This document shows positions 38,318 through 47,274 of a DNA stretch of 64,000 nucleotides, piece after piece (position 1 is the stretch's first letter; each line of letters starts with the position of its first letter). The position numbers and the translations under genes are program-made. The notes under the pieces are model-generated. The model saw nothing but the letters and a program-made list of their open reading frames with translations. It was not told where the DNA came from and did not search any database. This DNA is from Rheinheimera mesophila (GTDB lineage Bacteria; Pseudomonadota; Gammaproteobacteria; Enterobacterales; Alteromonadaceae): assembly GCF_000986865.1 (NCBI RefSeq), contig NZ_LAVS01000001.1:186001-250000 (forward strand), read 5' to 3'.

Positions 38318-38440
38318 AGCTGAACCCCTTTATTGCTCCCTCTTCTCTACTCTAGTTAAGGCATCGCCCCTTGTCAGCCTGCTTTTTTGTAAAAGTGAAG
38401 GAAAAGCCGCTAAGCGATTGCTGGCATAGAGAAAATATAA

Positions 38441-39064
38441 TTAAGTTGTTTTTTGCTTGATTTCACGGAAAGTCAGGTTTATGCGCCCCGCTGTAGCTGC
38501 GGCTCTTTTCGGTACTCTGTGCTGCCAAAACGCCTGACATTGTCCTGCCATTAACAGCAAAGAACCATGTCCCAGTTCGAGTTTAAGCTGTATACCCAAG
38601 GTCTTGTGTTTTAAATCAAAACAACGCGGCTGACCTAAGCTCAAAGAAGCGATCTGCGGCTCATCCCCAAGCTCAGGCTCATCGTCACTATGCCAGCCCA
38701 TATGCTGTTGCCCATCGGCGTACCAGTTCAGCAGCACAGCGTTAAAACGACTTTGGCAAAGTTTATTCACCTGGTCTGTAAGTTGTTTCACTAGCGGATG
38801 CCAGGCTTCAGGCTCAAACAACACGCCCGAATATTTGTAACTACAGTGCGGCTCTCCCATCCACACCTGTTGCCTCGGAATAGGTACTGCTTTTCCAAAG
38901 ATCTTTATTGCAGGTTGCTGCCAGTGAAGTTGCTGCGCCAATTGCTGATAACAGCCATCGGCCTGGTGTTTTGACAACCAGTCTGGCCAAAACAACAGTT
39001 CTGCTTGGGGTAATGCAAAGTGTTGCAACGATCCATGGTTGTCGCTCTGGTGTGCTCGTGTCAA
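38441..39064 (-). CDS. AlkB-like 2-oxoglutarate/Fe(II) dioxygenase
   Basis: Oxidative demethylase family, probably repairing alkylated bases in DNA or RNA. Iron ligands His125-x-Asp127 and His182 and the 2-oxoglutarate-binding Arg194-x5-Arg200 (RINLTFR) are in place. At 207 residues its order and PRQQVWMGEPHCSYKYSG region resemble the ALKBH2/3-like bacterial branch rather than E. coli AlkB itself. It begins with TTG, with AAGGTGG 4 bp upstream. It is divergent from rlmG with about 30 bp between. Confidence 0.88.
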   Translation of the reverse strand: MTRAHQSDNHGSLQHFALPQAELLFWPDWLSKHQADGCYQQLAQQLHWQQPAIKIFGKAVPIPRQQVWMGEPHCSYKYSGVLFEPEAWHPLVKQLTDQVNKLCQSRFNAVLLNWYADGQQHMGWHSDDEPELGDEPQIASLSLGQPRCFDLKHKTLGIQLKLELGHGSLLLMAGQCQAFWQHRVPKRAAATAGRINLTFREIKQKTT

Positions 39065-39096
39065 AATACCACCTTCTCTTCTTTTAGTTGAATGGC

Positions 39097-40236
39097 ATGA
39101 ATACTATTTTTACCGTCGCTGACAAGCAACTGCGGTTGGACAGATTACCACTGGGGCAAAACAACCGCAGTTTACAAGCCTGGGATGCAGCCGATGAGTT
39201 ACTGCTGCAACAGGCTCTGCCGTTGCTCGCCGAACGCACTAACTTAAAGGTGGCAGTGATGCACGACTTGTTTGGCGCTTTGTCCTGTGCTTTGGGTGAT
39301 TATCCGCACAGTCAGCACAACGATTCGGTAGTAAGCCAGCAAGCTACAGTGCACAACAGGCAACAAAACGGCTTATCAGCAGACGCCGTCAATTTTCTCA
39401 GCAGTGTTACGGCTTTACCTGCAGACTTGGATCTGGTGCTGCTCAAAGTGCCCAATAACCATGGTTACCTGCGTTTTATGTTGCAACAGTTGAGCCGGGT
39501 CGTACGGCCCGACACCGTGGTTATTGCCGCCGCCAAAGCCAAAGACATCCATAAAAATTTATTAGCTCTATTTGAGCAGGAATTAGGGCCAACCCGAGCG
39601 TCTCTCGCTGAGAAAAAATGCCGGACTATTCACTGTATACCCCGCGGTGGGGCCCGTGCTTTGACCTACCCTATCCGTTGGCAGTTGCCAGAGCTACAGT
39701 TGACTCTGTTGAATCACGCCAATGTGTTTGCCAAAGAGCAACTGGACATAGGCGCACGTTTTCTGCTGGAACACCTACCAACAGTGGAAGCAGGTGCGGT
39801 AGTCGCGGACTTGGGGTGTGGTAATGGTGTACTTGGACTGGCCTTACTAAAACAACAGCCAGCCGCGAAACTGCTTTTTACCGACGACTCCTATATGGCT
39901 GTCGCCTCAGCACAAGAGTCACTGAGGCTGAATATGCCTGAACTATTAGCTCAGGCTGAGTTCAGAGTCGATGACTGCCTGGCCAGTCAGGCAGATCAGA
40001 CGCTGGATTATGTGATTTGTAATCCGCCTTTTCATCAGCAGCAGGCGGTGACAGAACATATTGCATGGCAGATGTTTAATGACGCCAAACGTTGCTTAAA
40101 GGCAGGTGGTAAGTTACGTATTGTCGCCAACCGGCATTTACCTTATTACGAAAAAATGACAGTACTGCTGGGTGGTTGCCGCCACATAGCCAGCAATAAC
40201 AAATTTGTGATCCTCGAATCAACCAAAAGGAAATAA
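39097..40236 (+). CDS. rlmG: 23S rRNA (guanine(1835)-N2)-methyltransferase RlmG
   Basis: Methylates G1835 of 23S rRNA. The degenerate N-terminal methyltransferase-like domain (LQAWDAADELLLQ near residue 26) is followed by an active C-terminal Rossmann domain with DLGCGNGVLGL and the catalytic NPPFHQQQAVTEHIAWQMF. I use the ATG at 39097 (379 residues); a TTG nine bases upstream is possible, and neither has a strong ribosome site. It ends 2 bp before the YajG lipoprotein gene. Confidence 0.92.
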   Translation: MNTIFTVADKQLRLDRLPLGQNNRSLQAWDAADELLLQQALPLLAERTNLKVAVMHDLFGALSCALGDYPHSQHNDSVVSQQATVHNRQQNGLSADAVNFLSSVTALPADLDLVLLKVPNNHGYLRFMLQQLSRVVRPDTVVIAAAKAKDIHKNLLALFEQELGPTRASLAEKKCRTIHCIPRGGARALTYPIRWQLPELQLTLLNHANVFAKEQLDIGARFLLEHLPTVEAGAVVADLGCGNGVLGLALLKQQPAAKLLFTDDSYMAVASAQESLRLNMPELLAQAEFRVDDCLASQADQTLDYVICNPPFHQQQAVTEHIAWQMFNDAKRCLKAGGKLRIVANRHLPYYEKMTVLLGGCRHIASNNKFVILESTKRK

Positions 40237-40238
40237 CT

Positions 40239-40817
40239 ATGACCGCTCTGATGCGTCCTTTTTTACGTCCGGCTCTGGTAGCTTTCAGTTTGGCTCTCGC
40301 CGCCTGTAGCAGCACTTCATCGTCTTTTCTGGTCACCCCTCAGGTGTTCTGGAACCAGAGCAAAACCCTGGCCGGTGCTGAGTTTGTGTTAACAGTAGTG
40401 GACCAGCGTCCTTCTGACCAAACCTTATTTCTGCGCAAAGGGACCTCTGTCACCAGTCTGCCCACTAGCAATAATCTGGCACAGCAACTGGAATCTACTT
40501 TGACAGATGCGTTTACGGCACAAGGTGCAAAACTAACCTCCAGCAGTGTCACCACCATGACAGTGCAAATCCTGAAATTATCTGCCGACGCCGATCAACG
40601 CACTGTAGAGCATCTGGTGAAAAATGATGTTGAACTGCGTATCGAAATCCAAAACCATAATGGCTCATTCGATAAAGTGTATGCAGGAAAAAGTAGCTTC
40701 TCCGGTCCGTTTAAACTGGATAACGCTGCCGCAGAAGTAAAATTAAGGGTATTAACCGAACAAGTGCTGGCTGAATTGCTGAATGACAGCAGCTGGCACC
40801 CGTACGTAAAGGGTTAA
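40239..40817 (+). CDS. YajG-family outer-membrane lipoprotein
   Basis: A 192-residue protein with a lipoprotein signal: hydrophobic run to a lipobox LAAC (Cys23), so it is lipidated and not starting with Asp at +2 (Ser), consistent with outer-membrane sorting. The rest matches YajG-like proteins (DQRP near residue 55, VELRIEI). Function unknown. AAAGGAA lies 6 bp before the ATG. In E. coli yajG sits between ampG and bolA, and here ampG and bolA are also close, supporting the family. Confidence 0.82.
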   Translation: MTALMRPFLRPALVAFSLALAACSSTSSSFLVTPQVFWNQSKTLAGAEFVLTVVDQRPSDQTLFLRKGTSVTSLPTSNNLAQQLESTLTDAFTAQGAKLTSSSVTTMTVQILKLSADADQRTVEHLVKNDVELRIEIQNHNGSFDKVYAGKSSFSGPFKLDNAAAEVKLRVLTEQVLAELLNDSSWHPYVKG

Positions 40818-40820
40818 GTT

Positions 40821-41426
40821 ATGCGTCTGATCACTTTAGCTCTGCTTACACTGTTTTCACTCTCTGCCGTGGCTGCTGTTGATATGAAAAAGCCAACAGG
40901 TAAGTACGTGCAGCAAAACAACTTGTTTCCTAAAGTGAAGCTGGTGACTTCAGTAGGTGACATCCTGGTCGAATTGGACAGAACCAAAGCGCCGTTGGCT
41001 GTGAACAACTTCCTGAGTTACGTCAATATCAAAGCCTATGACAACACGGTATTCCACCGGCTGGAACCGGAATTTGTGCTGCAAGGCGGCGGCTACAAAA
41101 CGGATATGGCGGCGATAGAGGAGTTTCCGGCCGTGTTCAATGAGTCGGGCAATGGCGCCAAAAACCAGTTTGGCAGTATCGCCATGGCCAGGAATAATGA
41201 TCCACACAGCGCCACGAGTCAGTTCTTCTTTAATCTGAACGATAACCCAAGTCTGGACCCGGGTAAAAACTGGGGCTACACAGTCTTCGGTCAAGTTCAG
41301 GATGGCTTTGAAGTGCTGGAGAAAATAAAGCTGCTGGAAACCCATACCGACGAAAAAACGGGTTGGCAAAATGTACCTAAGCAGCCCATCATCTTAAAAC
41401 AGGTGATTTTACAGCCAGAACAATAA
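40821..41426 (+). CDS. ppiA: Periplasmic peptidyl-prolyl cis-trans isomerase (cyclophilin)
   Basis: Cyclophilin-type foldase with an N-terminal signal peptide (cleavage near residue 18), so it acts in the periplasm. The core TSVGDILVELDRTKAP, VFHRLEPEFVLQGGG and SATSQFFFNLNDNP are diagnostic. Length 201 residues; it resembles PpiA rather than the cytoplasmic PpiB. The gene starts 3 bp after the YajG stop, with AAGGG 7 bp upstream, and they probably share a transcript. Confidence 0.9.
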   Translation: MRLITLALLTLFSLSAVAAVDMKKPTGKYVQQNNLFPKVKLVTSVGDILVELDRTKAPLAVNNFLSYVNIKAYDNTVFHRLEPEFVLQGGGYKTDMAAIEEFPAVFNESGNGAKNQFGSIAMARNNDPHSATSQFFFNLNDNPSLDPGKNWGYTVFGQVQDGFEVLEKIKLLETHTDEKTGWQNVPKQPIILKQVILQPEQ

Positions 41427-41493
41427 AGCCTGACTATACTTGCTCTGAGCGCACAGAGCTGGCGCGGTGCCAGCTCTGACAGGGATCAGACCT

Positions 41494-41814
41494 ATGTTAG
41501 AGCCCTTTATTGAACAAAAATCACGTCAGTTGATTTTTTACCTATCCCGCTTCCTGCGTGGCCATTTACCTCACAGGGAACTGCATTTGTTTGTTTGGGA
41601 TACGCTGGAAGAGTGGTCGCAGCTACGGGTGAAAAGCTGGCGTCCTGAAACCTTGCGCGAGCAGGTGTTCTGGTATTTGCTGTATCAAATTGAATACTGG
41701 TCCGAACCTGAACTGAAACAAAATGCTCATATACGCCGCGAATTGCGCTATTGTCTGAGCTTTTTGCATGGCTACGGCCAGTTGCCTTGTCATTGTGTCG
41801 GTGTAAGACCTTGA
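41494..41814 (+). CDS. Conserved-looking small protein of unknown function upstream of ampG
   Basis: A 106-residue ORF from ATG 41494 with AGGGATC 6-12 bp upstream. I do not recognise a family. It is rich in aromatic and basic residues (FYLSRFLRG, WDTLEEW, FWYLLYQIEYW), has no signal peptide or membrane helix, and ends with two Cys (CHC). Its compact, tryptophan-rich composition and the ribosome site argue that it is real. It sits 30 bp before ampG and may be cotranscribed with it. Confidence 0.7.
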   Translation: MLEPFIEQKSRQLIFYLSRFLRGHLPHRELHLFVWDTLEEWSQLRVKSWRPETLREQVFWYLLYQIEYWSEPELKQNAHIRRELRYCLSFLHGYGQLPCHCVGVRP

Positions 41815-41844
41815 TCTAATTTATTGAAGCTGTAAGCTGGTTTC

Positions 41845-43191
41845 ATGTTTTTTTCACGGACTGCTGTCTTGTCTGCTATTGCTGCCTTGTTCTCTTCCTT
41901 AAAAATTTACTGTCAGCGCCGGGTGTTAACCATTTTTATTCTGGGTTTTTCCGGTGGTTTACCTTTGATGCTGGTGTTTGGAGTTTTATCTTTCTGGCTC
42001 AGGGAAGCCGGAGTTTCACGTGAACAAATTGGCTACTTCAGCTGGGTGATTATGGTTTATGCCATCAAATTTATCTGGTCACCACTGATTGACCATTTCA
42101 GCCTGCCTGGTCTGAAACACTGGCTTGGCAGACGACGTAGCTGGCTGATGCTGTCGCAAAGCCTGATTATACTGGCGGTCATTTTGATGGCCAGCCTGGA
42201 CCCACAAACAGAATTGCAATGGATGGCTTTGTGCGCTGTTTTGCTTGCTATTGCCTCAGCAACTCAGGACATTACGATAGATGCTTACCGAATTGAAGCG
42301 GCACCAGAGCGTTTGCAAGCCGCGCTGGCAGCCGCCTATCTAGCAGGTTACCGGCTGGCGATGATCTTTTCTTCAGCCGGTACTTTGTGGATTGCGGCTT
42401 TATTCAGTGGCGAAAACACGGGCTACGATCTTCAGGCCTGGCAATCGACTTATCTGGTGATGGCTGCCTGTATGGCTCTGGGTTTGCTGACGACTTTGCT
42501 GTCTCCAGAACCTGTTGCTGAATCTCAGATAGCCCAAACCGGGAGCGAAAACTCAATCCAGCACAAGCTGCTCAATTGGCTGAAAGTGGCGATTATAGGC
42601 CCTTTTATCGATTTTTTTAGCCGCCATGGTTTGAATGCAGTGTTGATTTTAACTTTAATCGCCTGTTATCGCGTCTCTGATGTAGTGATGGGAGTGATGG
42701 CCAATGTGTTTTATGTCGACATGGGATTTACCAAAGAGGAAGTGGCCAGTGTATCGAAGATATTCGGCGTCCTGATGACTTTGCTCGGCGCAGCAGTGGG
42801 AGGCTTACTGATCAACAGCTTTGGCACCTTACGAATATTATTGCTGGGAGCTTTGCTTAGTGCATGTACCAATTTGCTTTATTGTTATCTGAGTACCCAA
42901 GGACACAACATTCCGTTGTTAATCGCAGTGATCTCTGCAGACAACTTAAGTGCAGGCATAGCAACCAGCGCCTTTATTGCTTATCTGTCGTCATTGGTCA
43001 ATTTGGCTTTTACCGCAACCCAATACGCACTCTTTAGTTCCCTGATGCTGTTATTACCTAAATTCCTTGGTGGATTTTCCGGAGGTTGGGTTGAAGTGAT
43101 GGACTATCAGGCCTTTTTTGTTATGACAGCGCTGATGGGCCTGCCCGCTATTGTGCTTTGTGTGGTTCTGATAAAAAAAACGCCGCAATGA
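41845..43191 (+). CDS. ampG: AmpG-type muropeptide permease (MFS)
   Basis: Imports anhydro-muropeptides across the inner membrane for peptidoglycan recycling. The protein has 448 residues and 12-14 membrane segments; the block GFSGGLPLMLVFGVLSFWLREAGV and SATQDITIDAYRIE are typical of AmpG. The window has no ampD/ampC locus. The stop codon lies within the loop of the terminator hairpin at 43173-43204. Confidence 0.92.
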   Translation: MFFSRTAVLSAIAALFSSLKIYCQRRVLTIFILGFSGGLPLMLVFGVLSFWLREAGVSREQIGYFSWVIMVYAIKFIWSPLIDHFSLPGLKHWLGRRRSWLMLSQSLIILAVILMASLDPQTELQWMALCAVLLAIASATQDITIDAYRIEAAPERLQAALAAAYLAGYRLAMIFSSAGTLWIAALFSGENTGYDLQAWQSTYLVMAACMALGLLTTLLSPEPVAESQIAQTGSENSIQHKLLNWLKVAIIGPFIDFFSRHGLNAVLILTLIACYRVSDVVMGVMANVFYVDMGFTKEEVASVSKIFGVLMTLLGAAVGGLLINSFGTLRILLLGALLSACTNLLYCYLSTQGHNIPLLIAVISADNLSAGIATSAFIAYLSSLVNLAFTATQYALFSSLMLLLPKFLGGFSGGWVEVMDYQAFFVMTALMGLPAIVLCVVLIKKTPQ

Positions 43192-43204
43192 TGCGGCGTT
43201 TTTT
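43173..43204 (+). terminator. Terminator hairpin overlapping the ampG stop codon
   Basis: CGCCGCA / TGCGGCG with an ATGA loop, flanked by A8 and T6 runs. The ampG TGA is inside the loop, so the last codons of ampG form the left arm. The run is also symmetric enough to stop leftward transcription from the XRE gene. Confidence 0.9.
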
Positions 43205-43219
43205 CCGGATGGAAGCAAC

Positions 43220-43465
43220 TTAAGCTTCAGTTAACACTTGCTTTAATCCATCCATAGGATCAATAGCTAAAGCCTGACAATAACGAACATATTCAACCAC
43301 ATCAAGACGACGTTCCTGGTTTTCCACCTTACCAATAAAGGAATGTGGAGTGCCCAAAATTTCAGACAGACTACGCATGGTGTGGCCTTTCTCCTGGCGC
43401 TGGCGCTTCAGCCATACACACAATCTTTTATTCTCATCTGAAATAACGCTTTTAGTACCTTTCAT
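43220..43465 (-). CDS. Small XRE-family helix-turn-helix regulator
   Basis: An 81-residue DNA-binding protein. A helix-turn-helix spans about residues 16-58 (RQRQEKGHTMRSLSEILGTPHSFIGKVENQERRLDV read in parts: RxEKGHTxxxLSE, turn, SFIGKVENQERR). GGGAGAA lies 6 bp before the ATG. No toxin or phage gene is adjacent. It is likely a local regulator, possibly of its own promoter; targets unknown. Convergent with ampG across a shared terminator. Confidence 0.88.
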   Translation of the reverse strand: MKGTKSVISDENKRLCVWLKRQRQEKGHTMRSLSEILGTPHSFIGKVENQERRLDVVEYVRYCQALAIDPMDGLKQVLTEA

Positions 43466-43776
43466 TTGTTGTTCTCCCGGCGTGCGAACGCCTTTTGTTT
43501 ACGACTTAAACTTCCTGCCAAAAAATCCAAAAGCTTAGGGAATGTCCCAATAAGCAAAAAAAGCATTTCATTAAACCATAGCTTGTTCAGAGCGTACAGT
43601 TGTGCGGCTGAAAAAGTAGCCACTTCGAGCCTGTATTTGTCGATTCATCGAAATGCAGCAATTACAGGAACGAACAGTTTTGCTTACAGTACAGCAATGA
43701 ATGCAAGTCTGTTGCAATCATGTTTCCACAACAGGTCTGACTGCCGGCTGAACAAAATGACCAGAGCACAAAAACT
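43466..43776. other. Intergenic region between the XRE gene and erpA's terminator
   Basis: About 310 bp with no convincing gene. Open frames across it have an unlikely composition and no ribosome site. It must hold the promoter of the XRE gene near 43480-43560, which I could not place. Nothing else recognisable was seen. Confidence 0.5.
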
Positions 43777-43807
43777 AAAAAGGCCTCTGCAGTGCAGAAG
43801 CCTTTTT
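43777..43807 (-). terminator. Rho-independent terminator after erpA
   Basis: On the reverse strand AAAAAGGC-TTCTGCA pairs with TGCAGAGGCCTTTTT (one mismatch), ending in a T-run about 25 bp past the erpA stop. Confidence 0.85.
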
Positions 43808-43831
43808 ATAACGGGATGAATTGCAGGAGTA

Positions 43832-44173
43832 TTAGACGGAAAAGCTCGAACCACAACCACAGGTTGTGGTTGCATTGGGGTTTTGCACGACAAAACGGCT
43901 GCCTTGTAGGCCGTCTGTGTAATCAACCACACCACCGACCAGATACTGCAAGCTCATCGGATCAACCACCATGACCACGCCATTTTTTTCGACAACCAAA
44001 TCACCTTCATTTACTTTTTCATCAAAAGTAAAACCGTATTGGAAGCCTGAACAGCCGCCACCTGTGATGTAAACCCGCAGTTTTAACTCAGGGTTTTCCT
44101 CTTCGGTAACCAGGGCCAATACTTTATTGGCTGCGGCGTCTGTAAACTGAATTGGAAGCTGTAACTCTGACAT
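43832..44173 (-). CDS. erpA: Iron-sulfur cluster insertion protein ErpA
   Basis: A-type carrier that passes Fe-S clusters to apoproteins including IspG. The three cluster ligands are Cys41, Cys105 and Cys107 (CSGFQYGF and CGCGSSFSV). At 113 residues it matches E. coli ErpA (114), and its [15 protein letters not shown] and MSLQYLVGG blocks separate it from IscA/SufA. It is a monocistronic gene with its own terminator. Confidence 0.95.
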   Translation of the reverse strand: MSELQLPIQFTDAAANKVLALVTEEENPELKLRVYITGGGCSGFQYGFTFDEKVNEGDLVVEKNGVVMVVDPMSLQYLVGGVVDYTDGLQGSRFVVQNPNATTTCGCGSSFSV

Positions 44174-44220
44174 GTGTCCTCCGGTATAACTGGGCGCGGA
44201 TTATCTAATACCTGACTAAT

Positions 44221-44955
44221 TTATTCAAGTATTTCGCCGGGCTGTTCTGTTGGCCAGAAAAAGCTCTTGTCCACTTTGGCTGACTTGGCAGAGCGGGCTG
44301 CGGCAACCTTTAGCGCCACATCAATCTTTTCAGGTTTAAAGGCTTCAGGCAGCGAGAACTCGCCTTCAATGATCTGAAAATATTTAAAGCTGAAGGCCTT
44401 ATCGCTTTTACTAAACCCGGCTAACTGCAGCAAATCGACTGTATTGCGTTTGTCGCCGACAAAACCATGAAGTTTCAAATCAACAGTGCCCTTGGCAAAG
44501 TTGCGTTGTTTATCTTGCTGAATCAACACCAGGTTAAATCTGAATTTATCGGCTGCCGTACCCGGACTAATACTGAAACTATCAATAATCAGACTGTCGG
44601 CCTGCAGCTCGGGGGAGATAATACGCTGATAAAATGCTAAATCCTTACGGGTATCAAATAGCTTTTGCTGCTCGGCTTTTAACTCCTGCTGGATCAACTG
44701 TCCTGCGCTTTTTTCTACCGCCAGTTCAGCCGTCAGATAGTCATTTTGTTTGAGCTGCTCGTTCAGACTGGCGGTCAGACTATCGGTTTTTTTCTGGCTT
44801 TCTTCCAGTTTTAACGACAACAGATTTACCTGCTGTACATAATAGTAATTACCAACTATCTGTCCGGCCAAAGCCGCCAGCCCCATCAGACCTGCACTTA
44901 ACAACACTTGTCTCCAACTCCCTTTGAGCCAGAGCAAAAACTTCATACGATTCAT
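44221..44955 (-). CDS. Membrane-anchored coiled-coil protein (DUF6776-like)
   Basis: A 244-residue protein with one N-terminal membrane helix (about 18-36), then a coiled coil (about 48-112, LKLEESQKKTDSL...), then a soluble C-terminal domain with ISPELQADSLIIDSFSI. This order fits the DUF6776 family of proteobacterial inner-membrane proteins, function unknown; that assignment is by memory. The start is uncertain: ATG at 44955 or 44946, or TTG at 44967. It precedes erpA after 47 bp and is divergent from the ClC channel gene. Confidence 0.7.
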   Translation of the reverse strand: MNRMKFLLWLKGSWRQVLLSAGLMGLAALAGQIVGNYYYVQQVNLLSLKLEESQKKTDSLTASLNEQLKQNDYLTAELAVEKSAGQLIQQELKAEQQKLFDTRKDLAFYQRIISPELQADSLIIDSFSISPGTAADKFRFNLVLIQQDKQRNFAKGTVDLKLHGFVGDKRNTVDLLQLAGFSKSDKAFSFKYFQIIEGEFSLPEAFKPEKIDVALKVAAARSAKSAKVDKSFFWPTEQPGEILE

Positions 44956-45010
44956 CAATCTACTCAATTAGTGATACCCGAAATGCCAGAACTTCAATTC
45001 GCGTGGGTAT

Positions 45011-46753
45011 ATGTTACACTTTACCCATCCGGGACTCAGACACTATAGCATGTTACTACCAGCGGACTGGCAAGCAAAATTACGACTTCGGTTAGCTTTC
45101 CCTCTTACGTCAGTACAATTATGCCTGCTGGCCATAGTGGCTGGTTTACTTGCCGCTTTGATCATTCTGCTGTTTCGTCTGACTATTATTGGCATCCAAA
45201 GTTTCTTTTTGGAACGTACCGACGACTTTTCGGGGATAGCAGAAGGCTATCGCTGGACTTTGCCCTTTATTGCAGCCGGACTGATCAGCATCATGGCGAT
45301 GTTAGTCGGACTGAGTCATTACCGTATGGGCATCTCTTATGTGATCCACCGCATTAAAACTCGCTACGGAGTTATGCCGTTCTGGAATACTTTCAATCAG
45401 TTTTTTGGCGGCATCATAGCGCTAAGCAGCGGTTTCTCCGTTGGCCGTGAGGGTCCTTCGGTACATTTGGGCGCTTTTGGCGCAGGATTACTGGGACAAT
45501 ATTTACACCTGCCTTACAACAGTATTCGTATTCTGGCAGGCTGTGGTATCGCCGCCGCCATTTCTGCGTCTTTTAACACCCCGCTGGCCGCGGTCATTTT
45601 TGTGATGGAAGTGGTATTGCGGGAGTATCGGATTCATGTCTTTGTGCCTGTGATGCTGGCGTCCGTGGTTGGAGCGCTACTAACCCGGGGGGTCTTTGGT
45701 ATGGGCAACGACTTGGCGGCACTGAAGATTATCTCCATCAGTGGCTGGCATCTGCCTTATCTGGTGCTGTGCGGTATCGCCATAGGCGCCGGCGCTTATG
45801 TCTTTAACCAAAGTATCTGGCGCATTTTAAAATGGTTTCAGAAATGGCATCTGGCGCTCAAGTTGTTGTTAGCTGCCAGTATTACTGCGGCTATAGGTCA
45901 TGTAGTGCCTCAGGCGATGGGAGCTGAGACAGGTGCTATTTTTTATGCCGTGACAGCCTCTAATGAATTTTGGTTATTACTTACCATTCTACTGGCCAAG
46001 TTTGTGTTAACAGTGGTAGCCGTAGGGCTTGCGGTCCCCGGAGGAGTGGTAGGTCCCATTTTTGGTATAGGCATTGTAGCCGGAACTTTATTGGCTTTTT
46101 TACCGGTAGTTGTGTCAGGAGAGGCCAGTTTATCCGGCACCTATGCCACTTTGGGTATGGCTGGTTTTATGGCTGCGACTTTACACGCGCCTCTGGCCGC
46201 CCTGGTGGCAGTGATGGAGCTGTCCTACAATCCGGATATCATAGTGCCCGCCATGCTGGTGATTACCTGCGCTTATGTCACCACAGTGCAGCTATTTAAA
46301 AACAAATCGATTTTTGTACTGCAACTGGAGTTGCAACAATTGCCCTACAAACTGGCGCCTGCAGATGATGTGCTGCAAAAAGTCGGCGTGCTGGCTATGC
46401 TGGATAAAGAGTATCTGCTGCTCTCAGCGTCGGAGGAGGATAAAATTGACACCCTCCTGGCCGACAAACCAGCTCATCAATTACTGCTGCAGAAAACAGA
46501 TGATCCAGAGCAGCCTTTCCTGTTGATTGATTACGATTTGGAAGCGTCAATGACAGGACAGGCCACCCTGTTACGTCAGCCACTGCAGGGGTTAAGTCAT
46601 CAGGCTACGATGGCGGAAGTGCATACGCTGCTGGATGAACAAAAAGCCGGAGTCGTGTACATTTACGATCCACAACAGCCAGAGCAAGTATTGGGCCTGA
46701 TCCGTTGGGAACAGGTTCGTGCTCTTTTAACTAAGCAGAACAATTTAATCTGA
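45011..46753 (+). CDS. ClC-family chloride channel or antiporter
   Basis: Integral membrane protein with about 10-12 helices in residues 35-430. The GREGPSVHLG filter motif at 145-152 keeps the gating Glu147, and the third motif GVVGPIFGIG is present; the first GSGIP motif is replaced by YRMGISY. The region from about 440 to 580 resembles a degenerate CBS pair. The start is ATG 45011 or possibly 45050. It overlaps hemJ (TGATG), suggesting coupling. Channel versus H+/Cl- antiporter cannot be told by eye. Confidence 0.88.
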   Translation: MLHFTHPGLRHYSMLLPADWQAKLRLRLAFPLTSVQLCLLAIVAGLLAALIILLFRLTIIGIQSFFLERTDDFSGIAEGYRWTLPFIAAGLISIMAMLVGLSHYRMGISYVIHRIKTRYGVMPFWNTFNQFFGGIIALSSGFSVGREGPSVHLGAFGAGLLGQYLHLPYNSIRILAGCGIAAAISASFNTPLAAVIFVMEVVLREYRIHVFVPVMLASVVGALLTRGVFGMGNDLAALKIISISGWHLPYLVLCGIAIGAGAYVFNQSIWRILKWFQKWHLALKLLLAASITAAIGHVVPQAMGAETGAIFYAVTASNEFWLLLTILLAKFVLTVVAVGLAVPGGVVGPIFGIGIVAGTLLAFLPVVVSGEASLSGTYATLGMAGFMAATLHAPLAALVAVMELSYNPDIIVPAMLVITCAYVTTVQLFKNKSIFVLQLELQQLPYKLAPADDVLQKVGVLAMLDKEYLLLSASEEDKIDTLLADKPAHQLLLQKTDDPEQPFLLIDYDLEASMTGQATLLRQPLQGLSHQATMAEVHTLLDEQKAGVVYIYDPQQPEQVLGLIRWEQVRALLTKQNNLI

Positions 46754-47184
46754 TGAATACAGTACTGATTATTAAAGCCTTACATGTCAGTTTTATGGTG
46801 GCCTGGTTCGCAGGTCTATTTTACCTGCCCCGCTTGTTCGTCTACCACGCTGACAACAAAGATCCGGCTGTCGATGTCCAGTTTAAAGTGATGGAGAGGC
46901 GCTTACTGTACTTCGTCAGCCCTTTTGCCCTACTGACATTGGTATTTGGTGTCTGGCTGATTTATCTGTATGGTGCTACCTGGTTTGCCGCAAGCAGTTG
47001 GCTGCATTACAAGTTAGCACTGGTTAGTCTGCTGTATGTTTATCACGGCTATTGTTTTAAGCTGTTAAACGACTTTAAGCTGGGGAAAAACAGCAAAAGT
47101 AGTAAGTTTTATCGCTTTTTCAATGAGTTTCCTGTGCTGCTGCTATTCGCTATTGTTTTTCTGGCGATTTTAAAGCCGCTGTAG
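46753..47184 (+). CDS. hemJ: HemJ-type protoporphyrinogen IX oxidase
   Basis: A membrane protein of 143 residues with four helices that oxidises protoporphyrinogen IX, the penultimate step of heme synthesis. The N-terminal KALHVSFMVAWFAGLFYLPRLFVYH with conserved His11 and Arg27 is the UPF0093/HemJ signature. It starts within the stop of the ClC gene. A second heme gene, hemL, lies about 1.2 kb downstream beyond pyrB. Confidence 0.88.
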   Translation: MNTVLIIKALHVSFMVAWFAGLFYLPRLFVYHADNKDPAVDVQFKVMERRLLYFVSPFALLTLVFGVWLIYLYGATWFAASSWLHYKLALVSLLYVYHGYCFKLLNDFKLGKNSKSSKFYRFFNEFPVLLLFAIVFLAILKPL

Positions 47185-47274
47185 GCTGATTTAAAGCACC
47201 TTATTTGCTATCATGTGCGCCGACTTTCAGCCAGTTTCGGCGCCCCCGCAACCTCTAGCAGATGAGCACCCAGT

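Noticed and set aside
43466-43819. A 117-residue protein on the plus strand between the XRE gene and erpA
   Set aside because: It has no ribosome site or recognisable domain, overlaps a terminator, and its composition is unlike the real genes nearby.
45011-45052. Using ATG 45050 as the ClC start
   Set aside because: Possible, but neither start has a strong ribosome site and the upstream ATG is left as the call with the doubt noted.
47217-47243. Terminator between hemJ and pyrB
   Set aside because: GCGCCGA/TCGGCGC forms a hairpin but is followed by C residues rather than a T-run, so its role is unclear.
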